Origin: CAYLMM01 sp964384825
Lineage (GTDB): Bacteria > Krumholzibacteriota > Krumholzibacteriia > LZORAL124-64-63
Assembly (NCBI GenBank): GCA_964384825.1
Contig: CAYLMM010000036.1
Location: forward strand, 1-28,814
DNA: 28,814 nt
Direction of reading: 5' to 3'
Below the pieces are notes generated by a model. That model saw only the letters and a list, made by a program, of their open reading frames with translations, was not told where the DNA came from and did not search any database. This document shows positions 1 through 7,930 of the stretch, piece after piece. The number at the start of each line of letters is the position of its first letter. Position 1 is the first letter of the stretch. A program made the position numbers and the translations under genes.

Positions 1-1
1 C

Positions 2-736
<735 letters not shown>

Positions 737-743
737 AAGCACA

Positions 744-806
744 TCCCGCGTTCTGGGACGCTTTTCAAGCCGGACCTTGCCCCTCGTGGGCCGGGTCCGG
801 TTTGCG
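744..806 (+). terminator. Probable intrinsic terminator after the M49 gene
   Basis: Two hairpins follow the stop codon. A small one pairs GCGT at 748-751 with ACGC at 758-761 and is followed by TTTT. A stronger one pairs 767-776 with 794-803 (AAGCCGGACC with GGTCCGGTTT, one G-T pair) and runs into a T-rich stretch. A third stem, CCGATTTTC at 815-823 with GAAAATCGG at 834-842, is a perfect 9-bp hairpin and may add to termination or belong to the next leader. Confidence 0.5.
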
Positions 807-877
807 TTTCCCGCCCGATTTTCCACGGGGGTTGAAAATCGGACCCGGGTTTCCGTTAAAAATTCAACATTTCGGGC

Positions 878-906
878 TTGAAACGAATCTGTCGGTCCGA
901 TAAAGT
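878..906 (+). promoter_or_regulatory. Candidate sigma-70 promoter for the cytochrome gene
   Basis: TTGAAA at 878-883 and TAAAGT at 901-906 are separated by 17 bp. Transcription would start near 913 and leave a leader of about 78 nt before the ATG at 991. Other AT-rich hexamers lie just upstream (TTGAAA at 832-837), so the exact promoter is uncertain. Confidence 0.35.
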
Positions 907-990
907 CTGGTAAGGCGATGGGAATTGGGTTCGATACCGCGTTCCCTCGGTCTTCCGAAGGATTCCATAACTGTCTGCAGGAGGTGCCCC

Positions 991-2418
991 ATGAAACTGT
1001 CCCCAGTCTTCATCCTGGTTTCCCTGGTTGCGTTGGCCGCGTTCGCGCTGGTCGGGTGCGAAGGGGACGACGGCGCTCAGGGACCGGCCGGGCCGCCTGG
1101 TCCCGGTTATTCCGAGTACACCTATGTGGGCGGGGAGGGCTCCGAGTGTCTTCATTGCCACGGCCTGGTCGTCGGCCAGGTGGCCGAAACGGGTCACGCC
1201 GAGGCCTACGACGATCTCGTCGCGATCGGCCAGGGAGACAACGCCTACTGCCTGAAATGCCATTCCACGGGTTGGGACTCCGAAGTGACATTCGACGGCG
1301 AGACCGCCACGATCGTCGCCGCCGGTCCCAACGAGGACGGCTACGACGATTACTTCGGCGTCGATGGCGAGGAGGCGGCCGAGCGGCGCGCCATGCTCGA
1401 GAACGTGCAGTGCGAATCGTGCCACGGCCCGATGGGCGAGATCATCACACAGCATCAGCCCTGGCTGTCGTTCGCCACGCGCATCGAGAACGGCAAGTCG
1501 CTTTCGCTGTGCACTCCGTGCCATGACGGCCAGATCGAGGAGTGGACCGAATCCGGTCACGGCAACGTGGCGGACGCGGACATCGCCGCCTTCAACGACG
1601 AGCACTATGTCGGCAACCCCAGCTGCGCGATGTGCCATTATTCCGAAGGCTTCATCATGGCCAACGATCCGGCCCTGGCGAACTACAGCTTCCCCGACGG
1701 CTACCTGTACAGCTTCATCGGCTGCGTGACCTGCCACGATCCGCACGTCGGCGAGGCCGGCGGCGGCAACGCGGCCCAGCTGCGCAACGTCGGGGCGGTC
1801 GAGGTCGAGTACCATCCCGGGCTCGATCCCGGGGAAGTCGGTGTGCCGGCGATGGAGGGCTACGGCACGGCCCAGACCTGTGCCCAGTGCCACCACGCGC
1901 GCCGCGACAACGACAACGTGGCCGGTCAGATCGCCAGCGGTTCTGCCCACTTCGGCCCCCACGGCAGCCCGCAGATGGACATGTTCCTGGGCGCGGGCAG
2001 CTACGAGATCGAGGGCTATGACTACGACGGCGAGTTCGGCCATCAGAACATCGCCAACGCCTGCGTGAAGTGCCATATGGTGCGTCTCGAGGGCGAGGAC
2101 GATCACGCGTTCCACAACTTCGAGCCGACAGTCGACAACTGTAAGCCGTGCCACAGCGGCCTGACGGACTTCGACGTCAACGACGCGCAGACCGCCATCA
2201 TGGGTCTGATGGATGATCTGGCGGTGAGTCTGGGATTCACCGACGCCGACGACATGGCTGCAAATTTCGACAGCCAGGCCGAGGGCGTGCAGACCTGGGA
2301 GCGGGAGGCGGCCTACGCCTTCTTCTTCGTGTTGAACGACGGCAGCTACGGCGTGCATAATGCGGATTACGCCGAGAGCCTGTTGAACAACGCGATCGCT
2401 TACGCCGACAAGAAGTAA
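991..2418 (+). CDS. Nine-haem c-type cytochrome lipoprotein
   Basis: The protein has 475 residues. The start is the ATG at 991, with GGAGG at 979-983 and a signal peptide directly after it; in-frame starts further upstream lack both. A hydrophobic signal ends in the lipobox LVGC (residues 20-23), so the mature protein is probably lipid-anchored at Cys23. A short collagen-like stretch (GPAGPPGPG) follows. Nine CXXCH haem-attachment motifs begin at residues 53, 87, 141, 174, 212, 245, 297, 358 and 384, for example CLHCH, CESCH and CKPCH. Extra histidines could be distal ligands. The likely role is extracytoplasmic electron transfer. It resembles the broad family of multihaem cytochromes related to cytochrome c554 and nitrite or tetrathionate reductases, but no catalytic CXXCK motif is seen, so no reaction can be assigned. 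The gene stands alone between terminators. Confidence 0.9.
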   Translation: MKLSPVFILVSLVALAAFALVGCEGDDGAQGPAGPPGPGYSEYTYVGGEGSECLHCHGLVVGQVAETGHAEAYDDLVAIGQGDNAYCLKCHSTGWDSEVTFDGETATIVAAGPNEDGYDDYFGVDGEEAAERRAMLENVQCESCHGPMGEIITQHQPWLSFATRIENGKSLSLCTPCHDGQIEEWTESGHGNVADADIAAFNDEHYVGNPSCAMCHYSEGFIMANDPALANYSFPDGYLYSFIGCVTCHDPHVGEAGGGNAAQLRNVGAVEVEYHPGLDPGEVGVPAMEGYGTAQTCAQCHHARRDNDNVAGQIASGSAHFGPHGSPQMDMFLGAGSYEIEGYDYDGEFGHQNIANACVKCHMVRLEGEDDHAFHNFEPTVDNCKPCHSGLTDFDVNDAQTAIMGLMDDLAVSLGFTDADDMAANFDSQAEGVQTWEREAAYAFFFVLNDGSYGVHNADYAESLLNNAIAYADKK

Positions 2419-2567
2419 CAGGAAGCGCCGGCCGTCCGACCGGCGTCGCCCCGCGGCGGCGCCGGCGGACCGGACACGGCGGCGAACGACTCCGGGACCC
2501 CACCATGCCGTGAGTCGCGGGTCGTCGCATCGCCTTCCCGGGTGAAGCGACGCCCCACGGTCTGAAG

Positions 2568-2605
2568 GACAACAGAAAGGGCCGCCCATTCCCAGGGCGG
2601 CCCTT
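2568..2605 (-). terminator. Strong hairpin terminator for the M1 peptidase gene
   Basis: A perfect 11-bp stem pairs 2577-2587 with 2595-2605 (AAGGGCCGCCC and its complement) around a 7-nt loop. Read on the minus strand it is followed by TTTCTGTTGT. It lies 71 bp beyond the stop of the minus-strand aminopeptidase gene. The cytochrome gene converges on it, and a weaker stem at 2426-2445 (CGCCGG/CCGGCG) is nearer that gene, so the pair may work in both directions. Nothing else is seen between 2419 and 2676. Confidence 0.75.
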
Positions 2606-2676
2606 CGGTTCGCGGGGCGTCGAAGCCGGCCGCATCGTCCGCGCCGGGCGCGGGCCTCGCGGCGCGGAACCCCGGC

Positions 2677-4446
2677 TCAGTCCTCGAACATGCCCTCGAT
2701 CGAACCCACGCTCAGCGGATGGTAGCTCTCGCGGACGTCGGCGAAGATCTCGCTCGCCAGCGGCCGGGTCTTCTCGTTGCCCAGCAGGGCCGCGTAGAGC
2801 GGCTTGAGGTACTTCATCCGGCCGACCGTCGAGAGCACGTCGCGGATCCGGGCGAAGGCCGGTTCGTAGGCCGATCCGGCGGCGATCGTCAGCCAGGCGA
2901 CCAGGATCTCGTTGTTGCCCGAGGCGTTCAGCCCGAAGGTCTCGTCCAGCCAGCGGCATTCGGCATCGGGCAGGTTGCGCGGCAGGGCCTGCAGGTAGAT
3001 CTGCCACTCGGCGGGCGACCACTCGCGGGCCGCGTCGGGCTGCGGACGCTCGCCCCGGTCCCATCCGGCCGCCAGGGCGTTGACCGCGTCGAGGCGGGCC
3101 GATGCGAAACGGGGCTCGTTGGCCGGGATGTCGGGTTCGTCGATCCACTTGCGGCCCTCGACCGCGTCGAGCGCGCCCGGCAGCTCGGCGTCGATGAAGG
3201 CGATGAACTCGTCGGTGGTGATCGACTGGAATCGGAACCGGTCGATGTAGCGGCGCAGGAAGGCGTCGAAGGTTTCGCGGCCGACGTGGCGCTCGAGAAG
3301 CGTGACCAGCATGAATCCCTTCACGTAGGGCACCAGCGAGTAGATCTCGTCCGGGTCGATGCCCGCCAGGTCGTTGCGCAGGCGCGTGTAGGGGGATCCG
3401 GGGCCGAACTGTTCGAGGTTCACCTGAAGGCCGTTGCGGCGGATCGCCGCCTGCATCGCGGCGTACTGCTCGCCGTGCAGGGCTTCTAGGATGCGGCTCT
3501 CGGCCCAGACGGTGAAGCCCTCGTTGAGCCAGAAGTCGTTCATGGTGGCGTTGGTGACCAGGTTGCCCGTCCAGGAGTGGGCCAGCTCGTGGGCCACGAC
3601 GTTCACCAGGCTGCGGTCGCCGGCGATCAGCGTCGGCGTCAGGAAGGTCAGCCGGGGGTTCTCCATCCCGCCGTAGGGGAACGAGGGGGGCATCACCAGC
3701 AGGTCGAATCGCTCCCATTCGTAGGGGCCGAAGAGCGACTCGGCCTTCTGGAGCATCGCGTCGACGCCCTGGAACTCCCAGGCGGCCGATTCCAGCGTCT
3801 CGGGCTCGGCGTAGACCACCGAGCGGTCGCCGAGGCGGGCCTTCTCCAACCTGCCGACCGCCAGGGCCAGCAGGTAGGTGGGGATGGGCTGGGTCATCTC
3901 GAAGGTCCAGTAGGTGGTGCCGGGGTCGCGGCCGGGGATCGATCCGGTCGACTTGGCCGACATCACCGCGCGCAGGGGATCGGGAACCTGGATCCGGCCG
4001 GCGTAGCTGATCCGGTAGCGCGGCGTGTCCTGGCAGGGGAACATCGAACGGGCGTGGATCGGCTGGCACTGGCTGAACATGAAGGGATGCTCGCCCGCGG
4101 TCTGCGCGGGCTCGAGCCAGCCCAGGGCAGGGGCGCCGGGGCCGGTGGCGTAGTCGATGAGGATCCGCGGCGTGCCCTCGGGCAGATCGACGCGCAGCCG
4201 GTCGCCGCGGACCGGATCGGTCTCGGCGATCGACCACTCGAGATCGCGGCCGTCGGGATCGGTGACCGCCGAGATCTCCAGGCCGCGGGCGTCGAGATCC
4301 AGGGGGCCGGATCCTGGTTCGTGGAAGCAGAGGATGGCCCGTCCTGCGATGCGCCGCTTCTCGAAATCCACCACGAGGTCGAAATCGAGATGCCGGGTCG
4401 CGGGCTGGTCGTCGCGGGTCCAGGAATGGGGATCGAACATGCTCAT
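2677..4446 (-). CDS. M1 family aminopeptidase (leukotriene A4 hydrolase-like)
   Basis: The protein has 589 residues. The start is the ATG at 4446, with GGAG 8 nt upstream; a second ATG two codons later is possible. The exopeptidase motif GGMEN is at residues 259-263 and the zinc site HELAH at 286-290, with the third ligand Glu309 in WLNEG, the usual 18-residue spacing. A tyrosine in the SLVPYVKG segment fits the transition-state tyrosine. Domain order and length (N-terminal beta domain, catalytic domain, alpha-helical C-terminal domain) match leukotriene A4 hydrolase/aminopeptidase B relatives. It removes N-terminal residues from peptides. No signal peptide is seen, so it is probably cytoplasmic. 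It lies 5 bp downstream of the lipoprotein gene and is probably cotranscribed with it. Confidence 0.93.
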   Translation of the reverse strand: MSMFDPHSWTRDDQPATRHLDFDLVVDFEKRRIAGRAILCFHEPGSGPLDLDARGLEISAVTDPDGRDLEWSIAETDPVRGDRLRVDLPEGTPRILIDYATGPGAPALGWLEPAQTAGEHPFMFSQCQPIHARSMFPCQDTPRYRISYAGRIQVPDPLRAVMSAKSTGSIPGRDPGTTYWTFEMTQPIPTYLLALAVGRLEKARLGDRSVVYAEPETLESAAWEFQGVDAMLQKAESLFGPYEWERFDLLVMPPSFPYGGMENPRLTFLTPTLIAGDRSLVNVVAHELAHSWTGNLVTNATMNDFWLNEGFTVWAESRILEALHGEQYAAMQAAIRRNGLQVNLEQFGPGSPYTRLRNDLAGIDPDEIYSLVPYVKGFMLVTLLERHVGRETFDAFLRRYIDRFRFQSITTDEFIAFIDAELPGALDAVEGRKWIDEPDIPANEPRFASARLDAVNALAAGWDRGERPQPDAAREWSPAEWQIYLQALPRNLPDAECRWLDETFGLNASGNNEILVAWLTIAAGSAYEPAFARIRDVLSTVGRMKYLKPLYAALLGNEKTRPLASEIFADVRESYHPLSVGSIEGMFED

Positions 4447-4451
4447 CGGGA

Positions 4452-5729
4452 TCACTCCGATCTGGGGTCGGGAGCGGGTGTGCGGGGCGCCGCGGGATGA
4501 TCCGCGAGCGCCTGGAGGATGATGCCGAGATTGGCTTCGGAGTAGGGAGGCGTCTTGGGGTCCTGCGGTTCGGCGAGCGCGGCTTGCTGGTAGGCCCGCA
4601 GGAAATCGGCGGCGTCGGCCGAGGCCGCGACCAGGGCGTCGCGTCCGCCGTGGCCGGCGATCCGTTCGGCGATGGCGTAGCCCAGGACGGAGTACAGGTC
4701 GTTGAACCGCATCAGGTCGTCGATCACCGTGCCGCGCTCGTCCATCAGCCCCGGCGTGGCGGCCAGGGCGCCGATCATCTTGTCGGTCTGGACCAGGGCG
4801 CGATGGGCGTAGTCGCGGTAGGCGGTGCGGTGGTCGTCGAATTCGGCGAAGGCCTCGTGGAGGGAGTCGAAGGTGACCAGCGGATAATCCTGCACCCAGG
4901 CCATCACGCCCTCGCGGGCCAGGCGCCGGTAGGTGGCGGCCAGGGCGGCGGTGCCGGCGCTCGTTTCCGGGCGCGGGAAATCGGCGGGCGTGAGCACCGA
5001 GTAGAGATTGCCCGCCAGCAGCCGGATCAGATCCTCGACGCCGACCGCCAGGGCCAGCCCGGCGTCGATCAGGATCCGTTCGCCGTCGCGGACGGCGGTG
5101 CCCGGGTTGGCGGCCACGAAATGCACGGTCAGGGTGTCGGGCCAGGCGTCCGGGGGCACGAAGCCCTCGAGACGGTCGAAGATCCCGGCCAGCACGCCCG
5201 GCGCGCACAGGTCGCGCACCATGCGGGCGGCTTCGGGGCGCCGGGTCTTCAGATAGGCGAAATTCTGCTTCAGCAGGGGCGGCACCGCGAGCCGGGAGCG
5301 CGGCGCGCCGGTGGTCCAGTCCGGACCGTCGGGGGAGAAGGCGTCGCGCAGGGCGTATTCGAACTGCCGCGGATGAAGGACCTTGCTGCGGTCGGGGTCG
5401 CGGTAGGCCAGGTAGCCGGGCAGGTCGAGGATCGCGTCGATCTCGGCGGCCGGCACCTCGGCGCCGCTGCCGATCCTTTCCGAGAGATCGAGCCAGGCGT
5501 CGAAGGAGCCCGTGTCGAAGACGATGACCGCCGGGCCGGAGGCGTCGGCGGCGGGCGGGGCGGGCTTCTCGGCGGTCGTCGTCTCTCCGCCGCCGCAGCC
5601 GGCCACCGCGGTCATCAGGATGGCCGCGGCCAGGAAGAACAGCATCGCCGCCGCCGAAATGACGGCCTGCGGAGCGGGATGGCCGACGAATCGACGGCGG
5701 CGGCTGTTGAGGCGGGCGTCGTGATGCAT
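4452..5729 (-). CDS. Lipoprotein resembling a DUF5700-type metalloprotease, active site lost
   Basis: The protein has 425 residues. The start is the ATG at 5729, with AGGAG 9 nt upstream. An arginine-rich N-terminus and a hydrophobic segment end in the lipobox VAGC (residues 42-45). The middle and C-terminal parts have the pattern I associate with DUF5700-like gluzincin proteases: a helix where HEXXH is expected, then L..EG..-W, then a long helical segment with a YSVLGYAIAERI motif. In this protein the expected HEXXH position reads GNLYS (240-244), so both histidines and the glutamate are missing. The downstream Glu273 in AREGVMAWV is kept. If the family match is right, it is a pseudoenzyme, perhaps a binding or regulatory protein. 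The match is by eye only. It is the first gene of an operon with the M1 aminopeptidase. Confidence 0.6.
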   Translation of the reverse strand: MHHDARLNSRRRRFVGHPAPQAVISAAAMLFFLAAAILMTAVAGCGGGETTTAEKPAPPAADASGPAVIVFDTGSFDAWLDLSERIGSGAEVPAAEIDAILDLPGYLAYRDPDRSKVLHPRQFEYALRDAFSPDGPDWTTGAPRSRLAVPPLLKQNFAYLKTRRPEAARMVRDLCAPGVLAGIFDRLEGFVPPDAWPDTLTVHFVAANPGTAVRDGERILIDAGLALAVGVEDLIRLLAGNLYSVLTPADFPRPETSAGTAALAATYRRLAREGVMAWVQDYPLVTFDSLHEAFAEFDDHRTAYRDYAHRALVQTDKMIGALAATPGLMDERGTVIDDLMRFNDLYSVLGYAIAERIAGHGGRDALVAASADAADFLRAYQQAALAEPQDPKTPPYSEANLGIILQALADHPAAPRTPAPDPRSE

Positions 5730-5758
5730 TATGTTGCGCTCCTGGGGCTCTGTCGAGA

Positions 5759-5788
5759 TTGGATCGTCACAGCCGAGCATTCTATCAT
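5759..5788 (+). promoter_or_regulatory. Candidate promoter for queE-queC
   Basis: TTGGAT at 5759-5764 and TATCAT at 5783-5788 are 18 bp apart. The start would be near 5795, about 38 nt before the queE ATG. The -10 box overlaps the -10 box of the divergent promoter. I see no preQ1 riboswitch fold in this short leader. Confidence 0.45.
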
Positions 5789-5806
5789 ATTTCCCCCGGG
5801 TGCCAA
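5779..5806 (-). promoter_or_regulatory. Candidate promoter for the lipoprotein-aminopeptidase operon
   Basis: Read on the minus strand, TTGGCA (5801-5806) and TAGAAT (5779-5784) are 16 bp apart, and each matches the sigma-70 consensus at five of six positions. The start would be near 5772, giving a leader of about 43 nt. It overlaps the divergent queE promoter, so the two may compete for polymerase. Confidence 0.55.
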
Positions 5807-5832
5807 GACCTGTCCGAGGCGGTTTGCCGACC

Positions 5833-6486
5833 ATGCTGATCATCCACGAGATCTACCGCACCATCCTGGGCGAATCGCGGGAAACCGGAGCGCCGTGCGT
5901 GATCGTCCGTCTGACCGGATGCCACCGGCGCTGCGCCTACTGCGACACCGAGCACGCCTTCCACGGCGGCGCCTCGATGACGGTCGGCGACGTCCTGGCC
6001 CGGGTGCGCGAACTGGGCCCGCGGACGGTGCTGGTCACCGGCGGCGAGCCTCTGCTGCAGACCGAATCGCGGGCCCTGATGCAGGCGCTGCTCGACGACG
6101 GCCGGCGGGTCGTGCTCGAAACGAGCGGCACGACCGGCGCGAAGGTGGGGTTGGCCGAGGTGCCGGCCGGAGTGATGCGTGTCGTGGACCTGAAGACCCC
6201 GGCCAGCGGCATCGCGGCCGACCAGATCGACTGGGCCGGCATGGCCTGCCTGGGCTCCGGGGACGAGGTGAAGGTCGTCTGCTGCGACCGCGCGGACTAC
6301 GAGTGGGCCCGCGGCGTGGTGCGCGAAGGCCGTCTCTCGCCGACGACGCCGGTGACGTTCTCGCCGGTGTGGGGCAGGGTGGCGCCCGCCGATCTGGCCG
6401 AATGGATTTTGGCCGACGGCCTGGACGTGCGCCTGCAGGTGCAGCTGCACCGGATCATCTGGCCGGATCGCGAACGCGGGGTCTGA
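5833..6486 (+). CDS. queE: 7-carboxy-7-deazaguanine synthase QueE
   Basis: The protein has 217 residues. It is a radical SAM enzyme that converts 6-carboxy-tetrahydropterin to 7-carboxy-7-deazaguanine, the ring contraction step in queuosine and archaeosine precursor synthesis. The iron-sulfur motif C30-x3-C34-x2-C37 sits in LTGCHRRCAYCDTEHAF, the arrangement typical of QueE, followed by the SAM-binding VTGGEPLLQ. The start is the ATG at 5833, which places the family's N-terminal IHEIYRTILGE at residues 4-14; the ribosome site is weak. It lies 51 bp before queC. QueD and QueF are not in the window. Confidence 0.93.
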   Translation: MLIIHEIYRTILGESRETGAPCVIVRLTGCHRRCAYCDTEHAFHGGASMTVGDVLARVRELGPRTVLVTGGEPLLQTESRALMQALLDDGRRVVLETSGTTGAKVGLAEVPAGVMRVVDLKTPASGIAADQIDWAGMACLGSGDEVKVVCCDRADYEWARGVVREGRLSPTTPVTFSPVWGRVAPADLAEWILADGLDVRLQVQLHRIIWPDRERGV

Positions 6487-6537
6487 GCGGTGGCCGCGGC
6501 GCAACGTGACATCGCAACAGAGGAAGGATCGACGAGG

Positions 6538-7230
6538 ATGGAGACGGGCAAACCCATCGCGGTGGTGCTGCTGAGCGGCGGCCTGGATTCGTGCGTGTGC
6601 CTGGCCGAGGCGGCCCGCGATTACGAACCGGCGGCGCTGCATCTGAACTACGGTCAGCGGACCGAGGCGCGCGAACTGCGGGCCTTCACCGGGATCTGCG
6701 ATCATTACGGGGTGGCCCGCAGGCTGGTGGCCGACGTCTCGCATCTCAACCAGATCGGCGGCACGAGCCTGATCGACGCCGCGATGGAGGTCGAGACCGG
6801 CCTGCCGGAGAACGGCGACGCGGTGCCCTCGACCTACGTCCCGTTCCGCAACGCGAACATCCTGGCGGTCGGCGTGTCGTGGGCCGAGGTGCTCGGCGCG
6901 CGGGCGGTGTTCCTGGGCGCGGTGGAGGAGGACAGCAGCGGCTATCCCGACTGCAGCGAGAAGTTCGTCCGCGCGTTCGAGGCGGCGGTCGACGCCGGAA
7001 CGCGGCCAGAGACGAGGATCGAGCTGAAGACGCCGCTGATCCATCTGGACAAGGCGGCGATCGTCAAGAGGGGCCTGGAGCTGGGCGCGCCGCTGGATCT
7101 GACCTGGTCGTGCTACGTGGACGAGGACCAGGCCTGCGGGCGGTGCGAGAGCTGCCGGTTGCGGCTGCGGGGATTCGAGCGGGCGGGAACGGAGGATCCG
7201 ATCCCGTACCGGGGCCGAAAAGCGCCCTAG
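6538..7230 (+). CDS. queC: 7-cyano-7-deazaguanine synthase QueC
   Basis: The protein has 230 residues. It converts 7-carboxy-7-deazaguanine to preQ0 using ATP and ammonia. The PP-loop SGGLDS is at residues 13-18. The C-terminal zinc site is C-x7-C-x2-C-x2-C in SCYVDEDQACGRCESC. The internal STYVPFRNAN stretch is also typical. The ATG at 6538 follows AGGAAGG (6521-6527) at a 10-nt spacing; an in-frame GTG at 6490 lacks such a site. It is cotranscribed with queE. The product preQ0 is used for tRNA queuosine or, in some bacteria, deazaguanine DNA modification. No dpd genes are seen here, so tRNA modification is the simpler reading. Confidence 0.95.
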   Translation: METGKPIAVVLLSGGLDSCVCLAEAARDYEPAALHLNYGQRTEARELRAFTGICDHYGVARRLVADVSHLNQIGGTSLIDAAMEVETGLPENGDAVPSTYVPFRNANILAVGVSWAEVLGARAVFLGAVEEDSSGYPDCSEKFVRAFEAAVDAGTRPETRIELKTPLIHLDKAAIVKRGLELGAPLDLTWSCYVDEDQACGRCESCRLRLRGFERAGTEDPIPYRGRKAP

Positions 7231-7252
7231 GTTTCCGCTCGGACGGTATGCC

Positions 7253-7292
7253 GGAAAGCCCGGCCGGTCTTCCCCGACCGCAACGGGCTTCC
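7253..7292. terminator. Possible bidirectional terminator between queC and the cupin gene
   Basis: An interrupted stem pairs GGAAAGCCCG (7253-7262) with CGGGCTTCC (7284-7292), and GGTC with GACC inside it, around TTCCCC. It lies between two converging genes. No clear T-tract follows on either strand. Confidence 0.35.
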
Positions 7293-7310
7293 CGACGATG
7301 GCTCTTCCGG

Positions 7311-7697
7311 TCAGCCGCCGACCTTGTCCAGGATGTGGTCGATGACCACGTTGTGCTCGTGCTCGGGGCTGAACATGATGATGTCGGAATCCTGCTCGGC
7401 CTTCACCGTGTGGCCCGGCGGCCAGTAGAACAGATCCCCTTCGCTCACCTTCTCCAGCTTCCCGTCGGCGTAGGTCGCGTGCATCTCGCCCTTCAGGACG
7501 TAGCCCCAGTGCGGGCACTGGCAGAGATCGCCGTCGAGGCCCTTCAGCAGGGCCGTGATGTCGGTCCCGGCGCCGAACGAGAAGTACTCGCCGCTGATCT
7601 TCCCGTACCCCGTCGCGTCGCCGAAATCGGTCTTCTGCCGGGCCTTGGCGCCCGGAACGTCGATCCTGACCGGGACGTCGTTCTTGGCTATGCGCAT
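7311..7697 (-). CDS. Small cupin-domain protein
   Basis: The protein has 128 residues and is a single cupin beta-barrel. The first cupin motif is around CPHWGYVLKGEMHATY, and the second is around GDLFYWPPGHT with later HEHN. The usual HxH pair of motif 1 is reduced to PHW, so metal binding may be altered. Substrate and role are unknown; similar proteins are often annotated simply as cupins. The ATG at 7697 is preceded by a G-rich ribosome site (GGGGGGAT). It is monocistronic with its own promoter. No signal peptide is seen. Confidence 0.8.
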   Translation of the reverse strand: MRIAKNDVPVRIDVPGAKARQKTDFGDATGYGKISGEYFSFGAGTDITALLKGLDGDLCQCPHWGYVLKGEMHATYADGKLEKVSEGDLFYWPPGHTVKAEQDSDIIMFSPEHEHNVVIDHILDKVGG

Positions 7698-7744
7698 GAT
7701 CGTATCCCCCCCTGGAAAAGTGTATCGGGCGAAACAGGATCAAT

Positions 7745-7773
7745 ATTGTCGGCATGAATGAGAGGGGTGTCAA
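7745..7773 (-). promoter_or_regulatory. Promoter of the cupin gene
   Basis: Read on the minus strand, a perfect -35 TTGACA (7768-7773) is followed after 17 bp by GACAAT (7745-7750), four of six matches. The start would be near 7738, giving a leader of about 40 nt to the ATG at 7697. Confidence 0.55.
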
Positions 7774-7860
7774 GGGGGGGGGAGTGCGTGTGGCAGGGGA
7801 GAGGCGGGCCGGTTTCGGGGGAGCCGCAGGAGGCCGGCCGGGGCCCGGCGTTTATCCCCA

Positions 7861-7890
7861 TTGGCCCCCGCCCTTCCATCCTGCTATTTT
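7861..7890 (+). promoter_or_regulatory. Candidate promoter of the ygiQ-type gene
   Basis: TTGGCC at 7861-7866 and TATTTT at 7885-7890 are 18 bp apart, about 40 nt upstream of the GTG start at 7931. The rest of the 233-bp gap to the cupin gene is G- and C-rich and shows no gene. Confidence 0.35.
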
Positions 7891-7930
7891 GACCCCGAAG
7901 CGCATTACGCCCCCCAACCCGGGAGTTCCC

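Noticed and set aside
856..2589. Long minus-strand open frame (577 codons) opposite the cytochrome gene
   Set aside because: It is a shadow of the GC-rich plus-strand gene: low-complexity composition rich in Val, Ala, Arg and Gly, no recognisable domain, and the plus strand has nine CXXCH motifs and a signal peptide.
5730..5832. preQ1 riboswitch upstream of queE
   Set aside because: The 103-bp divergent gap is occupied by two overlapping promoter candidates, and no preQ1 aptamer-like pseudoknot with an A-rich tail was found.
7754..7930. N-terminal extension of the YgiQ-type protein
   Set aside because: It is Gly/Arg/Pro-rich and includes the candidate promoter; the GTG at 7931 has a ribosome site and matches the family start.
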